64,000 nt of DNA, taken from assembly GCA_029262835.1 (NCBI GenBank), contig JAJCYQ010000043.1, positions 62,001 through 126,000 of the forward strand, in the 5' to 3' direction. Shown piece by piece: positions 35,510 to 44,040 of this stretch (its first letter is position 1; each line of letters begins with the position of its first letter). The position numbers were made by a program, and so were the translations under genes. A model generated the notes under the pieces. It searched no databases. It had not been told where the DNA came from and was given only the letters and a program-made list of their open reading frames with translations. The DNA is from Bacteroidota bacterium (lineage in GTDB: Bacteria; Bacteroidota; Rhodothermia; Rhodothermales; UBA10348).

Positions 35510-36658
35510 TCACGCCGGGACGCCCGCGCCGAGCCAGGCCCCGATGGCTTCGAGGGCTTCGTCTATTTCGCTATCTGTCGTGTGGCGGCCCATCGAGAAC
35601 CGGACCGTGCCCTCGCCGTCGGCCGCGCCGACGCCCATGGCGGCCAGTACGTGGCTTCCTGCTCCTTTTCCCGTGTTGCAGGCGCTTCCAGTGGAGGACG
35701 CTATGGTCCCTATGCCCGCCATCATCTCCTTGGCCTTTACACCGCGGAAGGTGGCGTTCGTGGTCTGGGGGAGGCGCTCGGCCGCGGCGCCGTTAATGAT
35801 GATGTCCGTTCCCGAGCGCTCTGCCAGGTCCATGAGGCCAGCTTCAAACCGATCCCGGCGGGCCAGCATGTCGTCGTGGTCGCGCTCCAGGCGGGTAGCC
35901 GCAACCTGGCAGGCCGCGCCCAGACCCACAATTCCAGGGACGTTGAGCGTACCCGCGCGGCGCCCGCTCTCCTGGGCGCCACCAACGAGCAGTGGGTCGA
36001 CGCGTACGCGCGGCCCGCAGATGAGCGCGCCCGTGCCCTTGGGGCCATAGACCTTGTGCGCGGACAGCGTGAGCATGTCAATGCCCTGCATGGAGACCGG
36101 GAGTTTGCCGACGGCCTGCGTGGCATCGGTCAGGAAGAGCGTGCGGTGGTCGGCGAGCGCGCCAGCAATCTCCGCGACAGGCTGCACCGTGCCCGTCTCA
36201 TTGTTCGCCCACATGACGGCCGTCAGGACGGTATCGGGCGTAAGTGCGGCCACAATATCGGCGGAGCTGACGCGCCCCGCCGCATCCACAGGAAGAACAG
36301 TCAGCGATATGCCTTCCTGCCCAGCGGCCCGTTCCATGGCGGCGAGGACTGCCTTGTGCTCGGTGGCGACGGTGATCAGGTGTCCGGTTTTACCGGCTCT
36401 CACGAGCGGCTCGACCACACTGCATACGGCCATGTTGATGGCTTCCGTCGCGCCGGATGTGAACGTCACCTGTTTGGGCTCGGCGGACACGAGGGCGGCG
36501 ACGTCTTCCCGGGCCATTTCGACCGCCTCGCCCGCCGCCCAACCCATGGCGTGCGTCGTGTTGGACGGGTTTCCGTAGTGCTCCGAGAAAAACGGAAGCA
36601 TACGGTCAAGCACGGCGGGCTCGACGGGGGTCGTGGCGTTGGAGTCGAAATAGATCAT
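35510..36658 (-). CDS. Cysteine desulfurase (NifS/IscS family)
   Basis: 382 aa, PLP-dependent. MIYFDSNATTPVEPAV is the family start, SGATEAINMAV and TEHKAV lie near the cofactor pocket, LSAHKVYGPKGTGAL carries the Schiff-base Lys, and SSTGSACNTGKGAGSHVL contains the persulfide Cys loop. It frees sulfur from cysteine for Fe-S clusters or thiolation. Downstream on the same strand are DUF2480 and DUF2914 genes. Confidence 0.94.
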   Translation of the reverse strand: MIYFDSNATTPVEPAVLDRMLPFFSEHYGNPSNTTHAMGWAAGEAVEMAREDVAALVSAEPKQVTFTSGATEAINMAVCSVVEPLVRAGKTGHLITVATEHKAVLAAMERAAGQEGISLTVLPVDAAGRVSSADIVAALTPDTVLTAVMWANNETGTVQPVAEIAGALADHRTLFLTDATQAVGKLPVSMQGIDMLTLSAHKVYGPKGTGALICGPRVRVDPLLVGGAQESGRRAGTLNVPGIVGLGAACQVAATRLERDHDDMLARRDRFEAGLMDLAERSGTDIIINGAAAERLPQTTNATFRGVKAKEMMAGIGTIASSTGSACNTGKGAGSHVLAAMGVGAADGEGTVRFSMGRHTTDSEIDEALEAIGAWLGAGVPA

Positions 36659-36664
36659 GGCGTC

Positions 36665-39115
36665 TCAGAAAGTGACACGCATACCGGCAAGGATGGTTCG
36701 GGGAAGTCCCGGGCGCAGTCCTGCCGGGCGGCGGGCCACGGCGTATTCTTCGTCAAACAGGTTGCGGACAATGCCGAAGATACGCACGTTCCGGTTGACC
36801 TCGTACCCGGCCGAGAACTCGGCCACGAAGAATGACGCGACCGACTCTTCAGGCACGAAATCTCCCTGTCCGGCGACGGTCCGCATGTCGTCCACCCAGG
36901 TGCCCTGCAGAGCGAGGTCGACAGTGCCCGTGTTCAGCCCGACATCGACCGTGAACTGGTTGCGCGGCACATACGGCAGTTCGTCATCCTTTTCGACATC
37001 GCCCCAGTTGGCAAAGTCGCTTGAAAACGACGTTTCAAATGTAGCGTCCGTGAACGTGTACGAAACGCCGACGGGGATGGAGAAGCGCCAGTCCAGGAAG
37101 CGGCCCAGGTTTTCACCTGCCGTGAGCTCAATGCCGCGAACCGTGGCTTCGCCGCCGTTGAACAGGTCGCCACTGCCGGTCCCGCCACCCGCCGCGAGGT
37201 CCGTGCCGAGCAGGTTCTCGAAGTCGTTGTAGAAGAAGGCCACCTCGGCGCGGCGTGCACCGTCATGGTAGCGCGCTCCGAGTTCATAGTTCACGCTCTT
37301 CTCGGGGTCGGTCCCGACCGTCGATCCAGGAGGCGCAAATCCGCGGTGCACGCCCCCGAAAACTGTCGCGCCGGGCCGAATTTCCGCCGAAATACCGAGG
37401 CCCGGAATCCACACATCCACCTCGTTCTCGCGCTCAGCCAGGTTGGCGCCCGTGCGCTCCACATCGTTCTTGCCGAAGTCCTCGCGGCGGATGGAAATAT
37501 CCTCATAGCGCAGGCCCGGCTGGATGGTCACGCGGCCCGCGATGAGGCGTGGCTGCACGAAAAACGCGGTGGCCGTTGCGGTCTCAATGCGGTTCGAGTC
37601 CGTGCCCGGAACGCCCGGCGCGACGAGGTCCATCCCCGATTCGGTCATCACAAAGCCGTCCACCCACTGAAAGCGGTCCATTTCATCCTCATGGATGCGC
37701 ACGCCGAGCTCGACATCGAGCGCTCCGGCCTGCGTATCGGTGCTGTACTCAAGCGTTGACTGGATGCCGCGAGAGAGGTATTCCCGGTTGTTGGCCTTGA
37801 CACCGAGTTGGGTCGACGGGTCGTTCGAGAGTCCCTGTACGACACTGAATTCCTGGGAGTGATCGGTAGGATTTTCAAGGAGACTGGCAATCGATATGCC
37901 GCCCACCTTGTCGAGCTTGTACCAGTTGCGCGCAAAAGTGGAGCGGTAGGCCGTCGTGGTGACTTTGAGGTTTTCGCGCGGCACCACGAGGTGGCGCAGC
38001 ATGACCTGCCGGTATTCGGTGTTCATTTCGTCCTCGGCCGATCCGGCGTAGCGACGGATGGGATTGGCGCGGAAGTCCGCATCGGTCAGCCCCAGATAGG
38101 TCTCGTCCGATACTTCGTCGGTGAAGAGCGCTTTCACGGAGAGCGCCTGGTAGACGGCCGCATTTCTATCCGTGTTGATACGACCCTTGAGCATGACGTC
38201 GGTCTTGTCAAAGCCGGTGTCCTGGCCGCCGTCAAGCTCCTTGTACCCGTTCGTCTGCGCATTGAAGGCCTGCACGAGAAAGCCTCCGTGCTTCCAGGAA
38301 TTGCCGACAAAACCCTCGACGGTCAGGCTCTCTTCCTCTCCAGCCTGCACGCGGGCTTCGCCTGCGAGCGATTCAGGGATGGATTTCGAGAGCAGGTTGA
38401 TGGCTCCGCCCGTGGTGTACGGGCCGTATTTGATCTGGCTCGATCCCTTCCGGATTTCAATTTCCTCCATGCGCCCGACTGTTGGAAAATAGTAGGCGGC
38501 CGATGCGGCATAGGGCGCGGGCGCGACAGGAATACCATCTTCCATGATGCTGACCTTGGAGCTGCGCTCGGCACCGCTCCCGCGAATGCCAATGTTGGGC
38601 CTCAGGCCGTATCCATCCTCTTCCTGCAGGTTCAGTCCGGGGACGCTGCGCAGCGCCCGGTTGATATCGTTGGCTTCAAACTTTTCGAGCGAGCGGGCGG
38701 TTACGCGGTGGGCAGACCCTGGAATACCTTCCATCCCGAGCGGGTGCGCCAGCATGCTCTCGCGCTCGACGATGAGCTCGGGTATGGCCAGAACGGTGGG
38801 TTCCAGGGGAATGCGGACGGTCGAGGTTTCGCCCGCCAGCACGCGGACATTGAATTCGCTCGTGACGTACCCGAGGGTCGAGACGCGGAGCATATACGGC
38901 GCGGCGGGCAGTCCGGTAATTTCAAACCGGCCGCGCATGTCTGCGGCGGCGCCGAAGGTGGTACCGACGAGCTCGATGTTGGCCCCGGGAATGGTTTCGC
39001 CGGTATCTGAGGCGAAGACGGTGCCTGAAATGCGCCCGTTCGACTGGGCTGTGGCAGACGTGGCAAGGAAGGTAATTAGCGTGGCCAGAAGGCCGATGCG
39101 TGACAGCGTGGTCAT
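36665..39115 (-). CDS. FecA-like TonB-dependent receptor
   Basis: 816 aa. Signal peptide (LLATLITFLATSATAQ), then a carboxypeptidase-regulatory-like domain (GRISGTVFASDTGETIPGANIELVGT), a plug with INRALRSVPGLNLQEEDGYGLRPNIGIRGSG and a barrel ending RTILAGMRVTF. The plug segment KVSIMEDGIPVAPAPYAASAAYYFP and the downstream pattern resemble FecA-type iron-citrate or siderophore receptors. It should import a metal chelate using TonB energy. Two operator-like dyads lie just upstream at 39137-39182. Confidence 0.92.
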   Translation of the reverse strand: MTTLSRIGLLATLITFLATSATAQSNGRISGTVFASDTGETIPGANIELVGTTFGAAADMRGRFEITGLPAAPYMLRVSTLGYVTSEFNVRVLAGETSTVRIPLEPTVLAIPELIVERESMLAHPLGMEGIPGSAHRVTARSLEKFEANDINRALRSVPGLNLQEEDGYGLRPNIGIRGSGAERSSKVSIMEDGIPVAPAPYAASAAYYFPTVGRMEEIEIRKGSSQIKYGPYTTGGAINLLSKSIPESLAGEARVQAGEEESLTVEGFVGNSWKHGGFLVQAFNAQTNGYKELDGGQDTGFDKTDVMLKGRINTDRNAAVYQALSVKALFTDEVSDETYLGLTDADFRANPIRRYAGSAEDEMNTEYRQVMLRHLVVPRENLKVTTTAYRSTFARNWYKLDKVGGISIASLLENPTDHSQEFSVVQGLSNDPSTQLGVKANNREYLSRGIQSTLEYSTDTQAGALDVELGVRIHEDEMDRFQWVDGFVMTESGMDLVAPGVPGTDSNRIETATATAFFVQPRLIAGRVTIQPGLRYEDISIRREDFGKNDVERTGANLAERENEVDVWIPGLGISAEIRPGATVFGGVHRGFAPPGSTVGTDPEKSVNYELGARYHDGARRAEVAFFYNDFENLLGTDLAAGGGTGSGDLFNGGEATVRGIELTAGENLGRFLDWRFSIPVGVSYTFTDATFETSFSSDFANWGDVEKDDELPYVPRNQFTVDVGLNTGTVDLALQGTWVDDMRTVAGQGDFVPEESVASFFVAEFSAGYEVNRNVRIFGIVRNLFDEEYAVARRPAGLRPGLPRTILAGMRVTF

Positions 39116-39136
39116 GGTATTGACAGCGAGGTCTTG

Positions 39137-39153
39137 TTTAGACTGATTCCAAA
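39137..39153. promoter_or_regulatory. Operator-like dyad TTTAGA-N5-TCCAAA
   Basis: TTTAGA, CTGAT, TCCAAA: one mismatch from the perfect dyad at 39166-39182. It lies 22 bases upstream of the TonB receptor start and probably overlaps the promoter. Confidence 0.5.
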
Positions 39154-39165
39154 TACGAAGGCTAA

Positions 39166-39182
39166 TTTAGACGCGATCTAAA
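39166..39182. promoter_or_regulatory. Perfect dyad TTTAGA-N5-TCTAAA
   Basis: TTTAGA, CGCGA, TCTAAA, a perfect 17-base inverted repeat. The two dyad centres are 29 bases apart, about three helical turns. The arrangement upstream of a metal-chelate receptor resembles DtxR/MntR-type metalloregulator sites. Confidence 0.55.
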
Positions 39183-39308
39183 TAAGACGCACAGCCGGAA
39201 AAATGAATTCATAATCGCCTCATATTCATGTAGGGGAATCCCTGCGGCAGTGGCAACGTAGGATGGCCGAGTTCCACTGCCATCCTGCCACGCGCTGCGT
39301 AAACGACC

Positions 39309-40439
39309 ATGCGAATGTCATTTCAGTCGTCAATTGAACGGCTACCGTCCTCCCGGTTTGTTGCACATCTTCTTGCGCTTTTCCTTCTTCTGTCTGGATG
39401 CGACGGTGGTGGCGGCACGGGACCGGCCCGCCTTCCGGTTGAAGTTGATACCGAAGCCGTTTTTGCACCGCCAACCCAGGCGGAGCTGGCGACCGTCGAG
39501 GCGGAGTGGGCTGTGCGTTCTGTAGCGGCCGTCGGCGTTGCCGAGCACCTCGAGACGCGGGTTTCCGTCGGCGGAACGGGCGCTACGGTCCGGATTGTAT
39601 CGCACATCGTCCCTGGTCCCCCCGACACGGAGGCCGTCCAGCACTACGGCGCCATCATCACACCCGATGGGCTGGCGCCCGGCAGCGCCCCGGTCCTCGT
39701 CTACGCGCATGGGGGAGATGCAGGCGTGAGCGTCGATGAGGAAGCCTTGCAGCTGCTCGGGCTCTTTCCGGGCGTAGCGGACGGTTACGTTGTCGTGGTG
39801 CCCTCTTTTCGGGATGAACCGCTCTCGTTCGCAGGACAGACCTGGGTGTCTGACGGGCCGGCGAGTCCGTGGGATTATGACGTGGACGATGCACTTGCGC
39901 TTCTCAGCGTAGCCAGCCAGGTGGAACCGGCGGCGGACGCGGATCGAACCGTCGTGCTTGGGTTCAGCCGGGGCGCCGGCGTGGGACTGCTCATGGACGT
40001 GCGCGATCCGCGCATTGAGGGAGTTGTAGACTTTTTCGGGCCGTCGGATTTCTACGGCGAGTTCGTACAGGAGGTATTCGAGGAAGCGCTGGACGGGGCG
40101 CCGCGCGATTTGCCGGGCATTGACGTGCTCAATTCGCGTTTTATTACCCCGCTTTCGCGCGGTGAGCTCTCGCTTGGCGTCATGCGCCTCGAATTGGCCC
40201 GCCGCTCTCCCGTACTCTGGAGCGGCGAGCTGGCGCGTCTCCAGGTGCATCATGGTACGTCCGACAGCGTCGTCCCTGTTTCCCAGTCCCAACGCCTCTC
40301 CTCCGCCATGTCGGCTATTGGCCGCACATCTCCCGACTTCGAGGCGTTCTTCTACACCGGTGGCGGCCACGACCCCTTTACGCTCAGCGGGAGCTTTTCG
40401 CGCGCCCGCGACTTTCTGTTGTCCCACCTGGCCCGGTGA
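39309..40439 (+). CDS. Alpha/beta hydrolase-fold lipoprotein
   Basis: 376 aa. Signal and lipobox: FVAHLLALFLLLSGC. The fold elements are APVLVYAHGGDAG (oxyanion strand), DRTVVLGFSRGAGVGLLMD with nucleophile elbow GFSRG, LQVHHGTSDSVVPVSQSQRL (acid) and TGGGHDPF with the catalytic His. This is the Ser-Asp-His triad order of prolyl-oligopeptidase-like and esterase-like hydrolases. Substrate unknown; it is exported and lipid anchored, perhaps a peptidase or esterase of the cell surface. Confidence 0.85.
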   Translation: MRMSFQSSIERLPSSRFVAHLLALFLLLSGCDGGGGTGPARLPVEVDTEAVFAPPTQAELATVEAEWAVRSVAAVGVAEHLETRVSVGGTGATVRIVSHIVPGPPDTEAVQHYGAIITPDGLAPGSAPVLVYAHGGDAGVSVDEEALQLLGLFPGVADGYVVVVPSFRDEPLSFAGQTWVSDGPASPWDYDVDDALALLSVASQVEPAADADRTVVLGFSRGAGVGLLMDVRDPRIEGVVDFFGPSDFYGEFVQEVFEEALDGAPRDLPGIDVLNSRFITPLSRGELSLGVMRLELARRSPVLWSGELARLQVHHGTSDSVVPVSQSQRLSSAMSAIGRTSPDFEAFFYTGGGHDPFTLSGSFSRARDFLLSHLAR

Positions 40440-40445
40440 CACTCC

Positions 40446-40793
40446 ATGGCTGTATCGAAAGAATATGTCGCATTCGTCCTTGAGCAACTCGCTGGCGTTG
40501 GTGTCCTGAGCTCGCGGCCCATGTTCGGCGCGGTCTCCATCTATGGCGACGGAACCATTTTCGCGATGGTCCACGACGACCAACTTTACCTGAAAGTCGG
40601 GCCGCACAATCTGGCAGATTTCGAAGCGTCCGACTCCGAGCCGTTCCGCCCATATGGCGACGAGCGGACCATGGCCTACTGGACCGTACCTCCCGACGTT
40701 CTGGAAGACCGGGAGGCCCTCGTGGCGTGGAGCAAAAAAGCCCTGGATGGTGCACAGAACGCCTCACGTGCGAAGACCCGAAGGAAACGCTGA
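40446..40793 (+). CDS. TfoX/Sxy N-terminal domain protein
   Basis: 115 aa. The domain signature is VLSSRPMFGAVSIYGDGTIFAMVHDDQLYLKVG, then MAYWTVPPDVLEDREALVAWSKKAL. Only the N-terminal TfoX domain is present; the C-terminal half of the E. coli Sxy competence regulator is missing, and there is a basic tail (RAKTRRKR). Single-domain versions are common and not proven competence regulators. It begins 7 bases after the hydrolase gene. Confidence 0.9.
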   Translation: MAVSKEYVAFVLEQLAGVGVLSSRPMFGAVSIYGDGTIFAMVHDDQLYLKVGPHNLADFEASDSEPFRPYGDERTMAYWTVPPDVLEDREALVAWSKKALDGAQNASRAKTRRKR

Positions 40794-40883
40794 CACGTTT
40801 CGGGAGCACTTTGGAAGCGTGCGGAAAGAACGGCGGATCCCGGAACACGCTCCCCGGCATGCCGGTATATCGCGATCCCCAAC

Positions 40884-40959
40884 GCCGCGTTCGTCTAGGG
40901 GTCTAGGACGCTGGCCTCTCACGCCGGTAACACGGGTTCAAATCCCGTACGCGGTACCA
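40884..40959 (+). tRNA. tRNA-Glu (anticodon CUC), CCA encoded
   Basis: Cloverleaf folded by eye: acceptor GCCGCGT/ACGCGGT (one G-U at the end), D arm GTCT...AGGAC, anticodon stem CTGGC/GCCGG with loop CTCTCAC and anticodon CTC at 40918-40920, T arm ACGGG-TTCAAAT-CCCGT, discriminator A and CCA at 40957-40959. The sequence closely parallels E. coli tRNA-Glu outside the stems. Confidence 0.95.
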
Positions 40960-41000
40960 TGGAAAGAGGGCCGCCCCGACAGGGGACAGCCCTCTTTCCA
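40960..41000 (+). terminator. Strong hairpin downstream of tRNA-Glu
   Basis: TGGAAAGAGGGC at 40960-40971 pairs exactly with GCCCTCTTTCCA at 40989-41000, a 12-base stem with a 17-base loop, then TAATATT. It lacks a long U tract but starts right after the encoded CCA. Confidence 0.65.
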
Positions 41001-41052
41001 TAATATTCAGCGGTACAGGGAGTTGAAGCCGTAGGGTTCAAACGAGCGCTGA

Positions 41053-41079
41053 GGCCCCGCGAACCCTGTTCGCGGGGCC
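41053..41079. other. Perfect 12-base-stem hairpin, GC-rich
   Basis: GGCCCCGCGAAC at 41053-41064, loop CCT, GTTCGCGGGGCC at 41068-41079. No T tract follows. It lies in the 205-base interval between the tRNA 3' end and its partial copy. Confidence 0.6.
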
Positions 41080-41144
41080 GAACCCGCGACTCACGAGCCT
41101 GTTTCTCGGCGGTGGCTGAATGGCTGCGATCCGACCGGCGAGTA

Positions 41145-41166
41145 AATCCCGTGCGCGGTACCATGC
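41145..41166. repeat. Partial copy of the tRNA-Glu 3' end
   Basis: The 22 bases at 41145-41166 match the tRNA 3' end and following bases at 40940-40961 with one mismatch (A to G). The copy includes the T-stem, acceptor strand, discriminator and CCA. Such partial copies mark integration sites of elements that target tRNA genes; none is recognisable in the 205-base interval. Confidence 0.7.
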
Positions 41167-41176
41167 ACACAAAAAC

Positions 41177-41479
41177 ATGAACCACACACAACGCGGCGTT
41201 CTCGGTACGACGGTGATTGCGCTTTTTGTCGTGGCGCTGTTCTACATTCCCTGGCGCATTGAGTCGACGGGCAATGTGATGTGGGCGCCGTTTTACCGGA
41301 ACCCGGCCGTAGGCACGTCGACACTGAAGGGCAAAACCATCGAATCGCGGTTTGTTCGACTCAAAGGGCAGCCCATCTGGTGGCTCCACGGGCTGCAGCT
41401 CGTGAGCGTTGCGGGCGCCGGATATGCCACATTCCATCTTGTCCGGAGGGAAGAAGAGCCGGAGGAGGTGGAGGTGTAA
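41177..41479 (+). CDS. Small membrane protein of unknown function
   Basis: 100 aa from MNHTQRGVLGTTVIALFVVA. Two transmembrane helices are predicted (GTTVIALFVVALFYIP, and LQLVSVAGAGYATFHLV), separated by a loop with WAPFYRNP and FVRLKGQPIWWLHG. The tail EEEPEEVEV is acidic. It starts 11 bases after the partial tRNA copy and is followed by the methyltransferase gene 3 bases later. Unknown function. Confidence 0.65.
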   Translation: MNHTQRGVLGTTVIALFVVALFYIPWRIESTGNVMWAPFYRNPAVGTSTLKGKTIESRFVRLKGQPIWWLHGLQLVSVAGAGYATFHLVRREEEPEEVEV

Positions 41480-41482
41480 GCC

Positions 41483-42154
41483 ATGCACGCCGAGCACTGG
41501 AACGACATATTCCGAACAACGACGGACGCCGAGTTGGGTTGGTATGAGGACAACGTCTCCCAGACGCTCAAATTCCTGGATCGTATTCCGACGACTCTTC
41601 CTCTCGAAATCTTTCTACCTGGTGCCGGGACGTCCCTCCTGGTCGATGAACTGCTTCGCCGCGGGCACAACCTTGTGCTGAACGATATCAGCCAGGCAGC
41701 GCTCGACAAATTGGAAGAGCGACTCGCCAGCCGGAAGAGCACATGCCTGGAGGCAGGCGCAGAGGCGTGCATCCAGTGGCTTCATCACGACATATCGAGG
41801 CCGCTGCCAGCCGGGCTTCCGCCGGTCACACTCTGGCTGGATCGCGCTGTGCTGCATTTCCTGCTCCTGGAGTCGGACATCAAGGCGTATTTCGACAACC
41901 TCAGGGCCGTCGTCGAGCCGGGCGGGTATGTCCTGCTGGCCGAGTTTTCAACGGACGGAGCAAAAAAGTGTGCGGGTCTCGAACTGCACCGGTATTCAAC
42001 GGGTGAAATGGCCGATCGACTTGGCGCAGACTTCGACCTCATTGCCAGCGAACACTATACGTACACCAATCCCAAAGGCGATCCTCGCCCGTATATCTAC
42101 GCCTTGTTCAGGCGGCGGCCCCACGATCCATATTCCGGATCGTATCCAGCATGA
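41483..42154 (+). CDS. Class I SAM-dependent methyltransferase
   Basis: 223 aa. Opens HWNDIFRTTTDAELGWYEDN, a start shared by many small-molecule methyltransferases. EIFLPGAGTSLLVDELLRRG is the SAM-binding motif, LNDIS the acidic loop, LDRAVLHFLL motif IV and VVEPGGYVLLAEFSTDG the following strand; the YTYTNPKGDPRPYIYALF end resembles the thiopurine/tellurite-type group. Substrate unknown. The 3' end overlaps the convergent SRPBCC gene by 47 bases. Confidence 0.85.
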   Translation: MHAEHWNDIFRTTTDAELGWYEDNVSQTLKFLDRIPTTLPLEIFLPGAGTSLLVDELLRRGHNLVLNDISQAALDKLEERLASRKSTCLEAGAEACIQWLHHDISRPLPAGLPPVTLWLDRAVLHFLLLESDIKAYFDNLRAVVEPGGYVLLAEFSTDGAKKCAGLELHRYSTGEMADRLGADFDLIASEHYTYTNPKGDPRPYIYALFRRRPHDPYSGSYPA

Positions 42155-42977
42155 CCGGGCGAATCTTTTCAGCCAGCAGCGGCGCCATGAGTTCGCCGAG
42201 TAGTCCTCCCTTCATGGTGAACTCGTACCAGATAGTGACGCGCGTTTTTCCGGACACGCGCCGGACCGTCCATCCACCATACATGGGGTGGATAGGGAAG
42301 GGAAAGCCGGGGGCCTCAGAGTCAAACCGGAGCGAGAGTTCGCGCTTCTCGTCGTCGAGCGTCGCGACTTCTTCCGACCAGCGCTGCCCCTTGTGGTTTT
42401 CACACGTACGCCGGGCGGGTACGTCTCTGGGCTTTTCGCCGGATAAGCCACCTGAAACCTCCACGCTCCTGAGCGCCGGGTAATACTCCCCGATCCGGTC
42501 GAGCTGGCGGATTACAGACCAGATGGCACCGGGAGATGCAGCGACCTCCTGGTGAATTTCGAACGCACTGCGGGCGGCTGTCCGCCCACGGGTGTTGCGC
42601 GTAAGGCCTCTGAGTCCAGCCAGTTGCCAAGTGGCAAGGACGAGGACGACAAGCGCGACGAAGATGACCGTCCATGCGCCGCCCGCGGACAGGGCAGGTC
42701 CCGCCACCATGAGGAGCACGGCGCTTCCCACGACCCACGCGAGGTCGGCGATCGATATCGCGAGGGCGGCCGAGGGCACAGGCCGCGCACGGCGCGTTTC
42801 TACGATGAGCAGAAGCGCAAAAAGCAGCAGGCCGGGCCCGAGAGCCAGGAGGATCCAGGGACTGAACCCACCCATCCACTTGGCGAGTGGATGGGCCCAT
42901 AGTAATGCCGTAAGTCCTGACATGGCCGAAAACGTCGCGTTCGCACGGAGTGCCGTGCGTAGTCCATTCCATTTCAT
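42108..42977 (-). CDS. Membrane protein with C-terminal SRPBCC domain
   Basis: 289 aa. Four N-terminal transmembrane segments (residues about 15-130, for example WILLALGPGLLLFALLLIV) precede a START/SRPBCC (polyketide-cyclase-like) domain: FEIHQEVAASPGAIWSVIRQLDRIGEYYPALRSVEV and TRVTIWYEFTMKGGLLGELMAPLLAEKI. These domains bind lipophilic ligands. The fusion to a membrane domain suggests action at the membrane. Divergent from the XRE regulator gene, which may control it. Confidence 0.85.
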   Translation of the reverse strand: MKWNGLRTALRANATFSAMSGLTALLWAHPLAKWMGGFSPWILLALGPGLLLFALLLIVETRRARPVPSAALAISIADLAWVVGSAVLLMVAGPALSAGGAWTVIFVALVVLVLATWQLAGLRGLTRNTRGRTAARSAFEIHQEVAASPGAIWSVIRQLDRIGEYYPALRSVEVSGGLSGEKPRDVPARRTCENHKGQRWSEEVATLDDEKRELSLRFDSEAPGFPFPIHPMYGGWTVRRVSGKTRVTIWYEFTMKGGLLGELMAPLLAEKIRPVMLDTIRNMDRGAAA

Positions 42978-43049
42978 GGGACCGTTATTCTTATTTGAAG
43001 GGTTTGAAAGCGTGTGGACCCAATTTCACCTGTAGACGTAGTTGTATCA

Positions 43050-43066
43050 ATTACGTCAGAGGTAAT
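43050..43066. promoter_or_regulatory. Short inverted repeat ATTAC-N7-GTAAT in divergent promoter region
   Basis: ATTAC at 43050-43054 and GTAAT at 43062-43066, just ahead of the XRE regulator start at 43074. It may be its binding site, but a five-base arm is short. Confidence 0.35.
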
Positions 43067-43073
43067 GATTTCC

Positions 43074-43943
43074 ATGCAAACACCCGTTACGACTCACCTC
43101 CCTCCCGATGAACTCCCACCCGTTGGGACCATGCTTCGCGCGTGGCGCAAGCACCGCGGGCTGAGCCAGATGGATCTGTCGTTCGAAGCCGACCTGTCTG
43201 CGCGACACATCAGTTTCCTCGAGACCGGCCGCTCGCACCCCTCCCGGCGCGCCCTCGGGGCTCTCGCCGATGCGCTCGCCATCCCCCTGCGCGAGCGCAA
43301 CGAACTGTTCGAAGCCGCTGGATTCGCCCACCCTTACTCGGACGCCACACTTTCGGACGACGAACTCGCCTTCCACTACGATCTCGTCCGCTCCGTGCTT
43401 GAGCGGCACGAGCCGTGGTTTGCCGTCGCCATAGACCGGCACTGGAATATCCGTATGGCGAACACCGCCGCCAGGCAGTTCCTGGACCCGTTTTTCTGCG
43501 TGGGCGCCATCGAGCCGCCCCTCGCGCCCAACCTGGCCAGGCTGCTTTTCCACCCCGCCGGGCTACGGACGTGCCTGTTGAACTGGTCCGACGTCGGCCC
43601 CCACTTCATGGACCGCCTCAGCCGCGAGCTCATCCGCAATCCGATGGATACGGAGCTCGCCGCCCTCGTCGACGAAATGGCTTCGTATGGCGGCGTGACG
43701 GGCGTTGGAAGTGACGACTCGTTCCGCAGTTCGGCACAGGACCACGCGCTCGTCCTGCATCTGTCGCTCGGCGGCATGGAGGCCCGTCTGCTTGGCACCA
43801 TCATGGCCTTCGACTCCGCCCGGTCACCCGCTCTTGAAGAACTCCGTATCGAGACCTTTTTCCCGGCCGATGAAGCAACGCGGATGCAGATGGAATCAGC
43901 TGTGAACGCGCCAGGCGAAGCAGCGCGCGTTGCCGCTGGATGA
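43074..43943 (+). CDS. XRE-family regulator with MmyB-like ligand-binding domain
   Basis: 289 aa from MQTPVTTHLPPDELPPVGTM at 43074 (the in-frame ATG at 43065 is 9 bases earlier). The HTH is residues about 15-70: LRAWRKHRGLSQMDLSFEADLSARHISFLETGRSHPSR. The rest resembles the MmyB-like PAS-type domain: FAVAIDRHWNIRMANTAARQFLDPF, with FHPAGLRTCLLNW and SLGGMEARLLGTIMAF. Ligands of this family are mostly unknown, with fatty acids or redox cofactors among those suggested. Divergent from the SRPBCC membrane gene, its likely target. Confidence 0.88.
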   Translation: MQTPVTTHLPPDELPPVGTMLRAWRKHRGLSQMDLSFEADLSARHISFLETGRSHPSRRALGALADALAIPLRERNELFEAAGFAHPYSDATLSDDELAFHYDLVRSVLERHEPWFAVAIDRHWNIRMANTAARQFLDPFFCVGAIEPPLAPNLARLLFHPAGLRTCLLNWSDVGPHFMDRLSRELIRNPMDTELAALVDEMASYGGVTGVGSDDSFRSSAQDHALVLHLSLGGMEARLLGTIMAFDSARSPALEELRIETFFPADEATRMQMESAVNAPGEAARVAAG

Positions 43944-43995
43944 ATCGGAGCAGGTTCCGGCGAGCATTGAACACGGACATGCGCCATATTGCTGT

Positions 43996-44030
43996 TGCTA
44001 ACACTTGTGTTACTAACATATATGTTAGCA
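43996..44030. promoter_or_regulatory. Nested palindrome upstream of the decayed ATPase gene
   Basis: TAACAC-TT-GTGTTA at 43999-44012 directly abuts the perfect palindrome CTAACATATATGTTAG at 44013-44028, and outer arms TGCTAACA (43996-44003) and TGTTAGCA (44023-44030) also pair. Dense operator-like symmetry ends 11 bases before the start at 44041, so a repressor site or a self-pairing leader is likely. Confidence 0.6.
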
Positions 44031-44040
44031 CATTGCGCAT

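Noticed and set aside
37808-39010. 400-codon plus-strand frame opposite the TonB receptor
   Set aside because: Arginine/alanine-rich shadow without domains; the receptor frame is complete.
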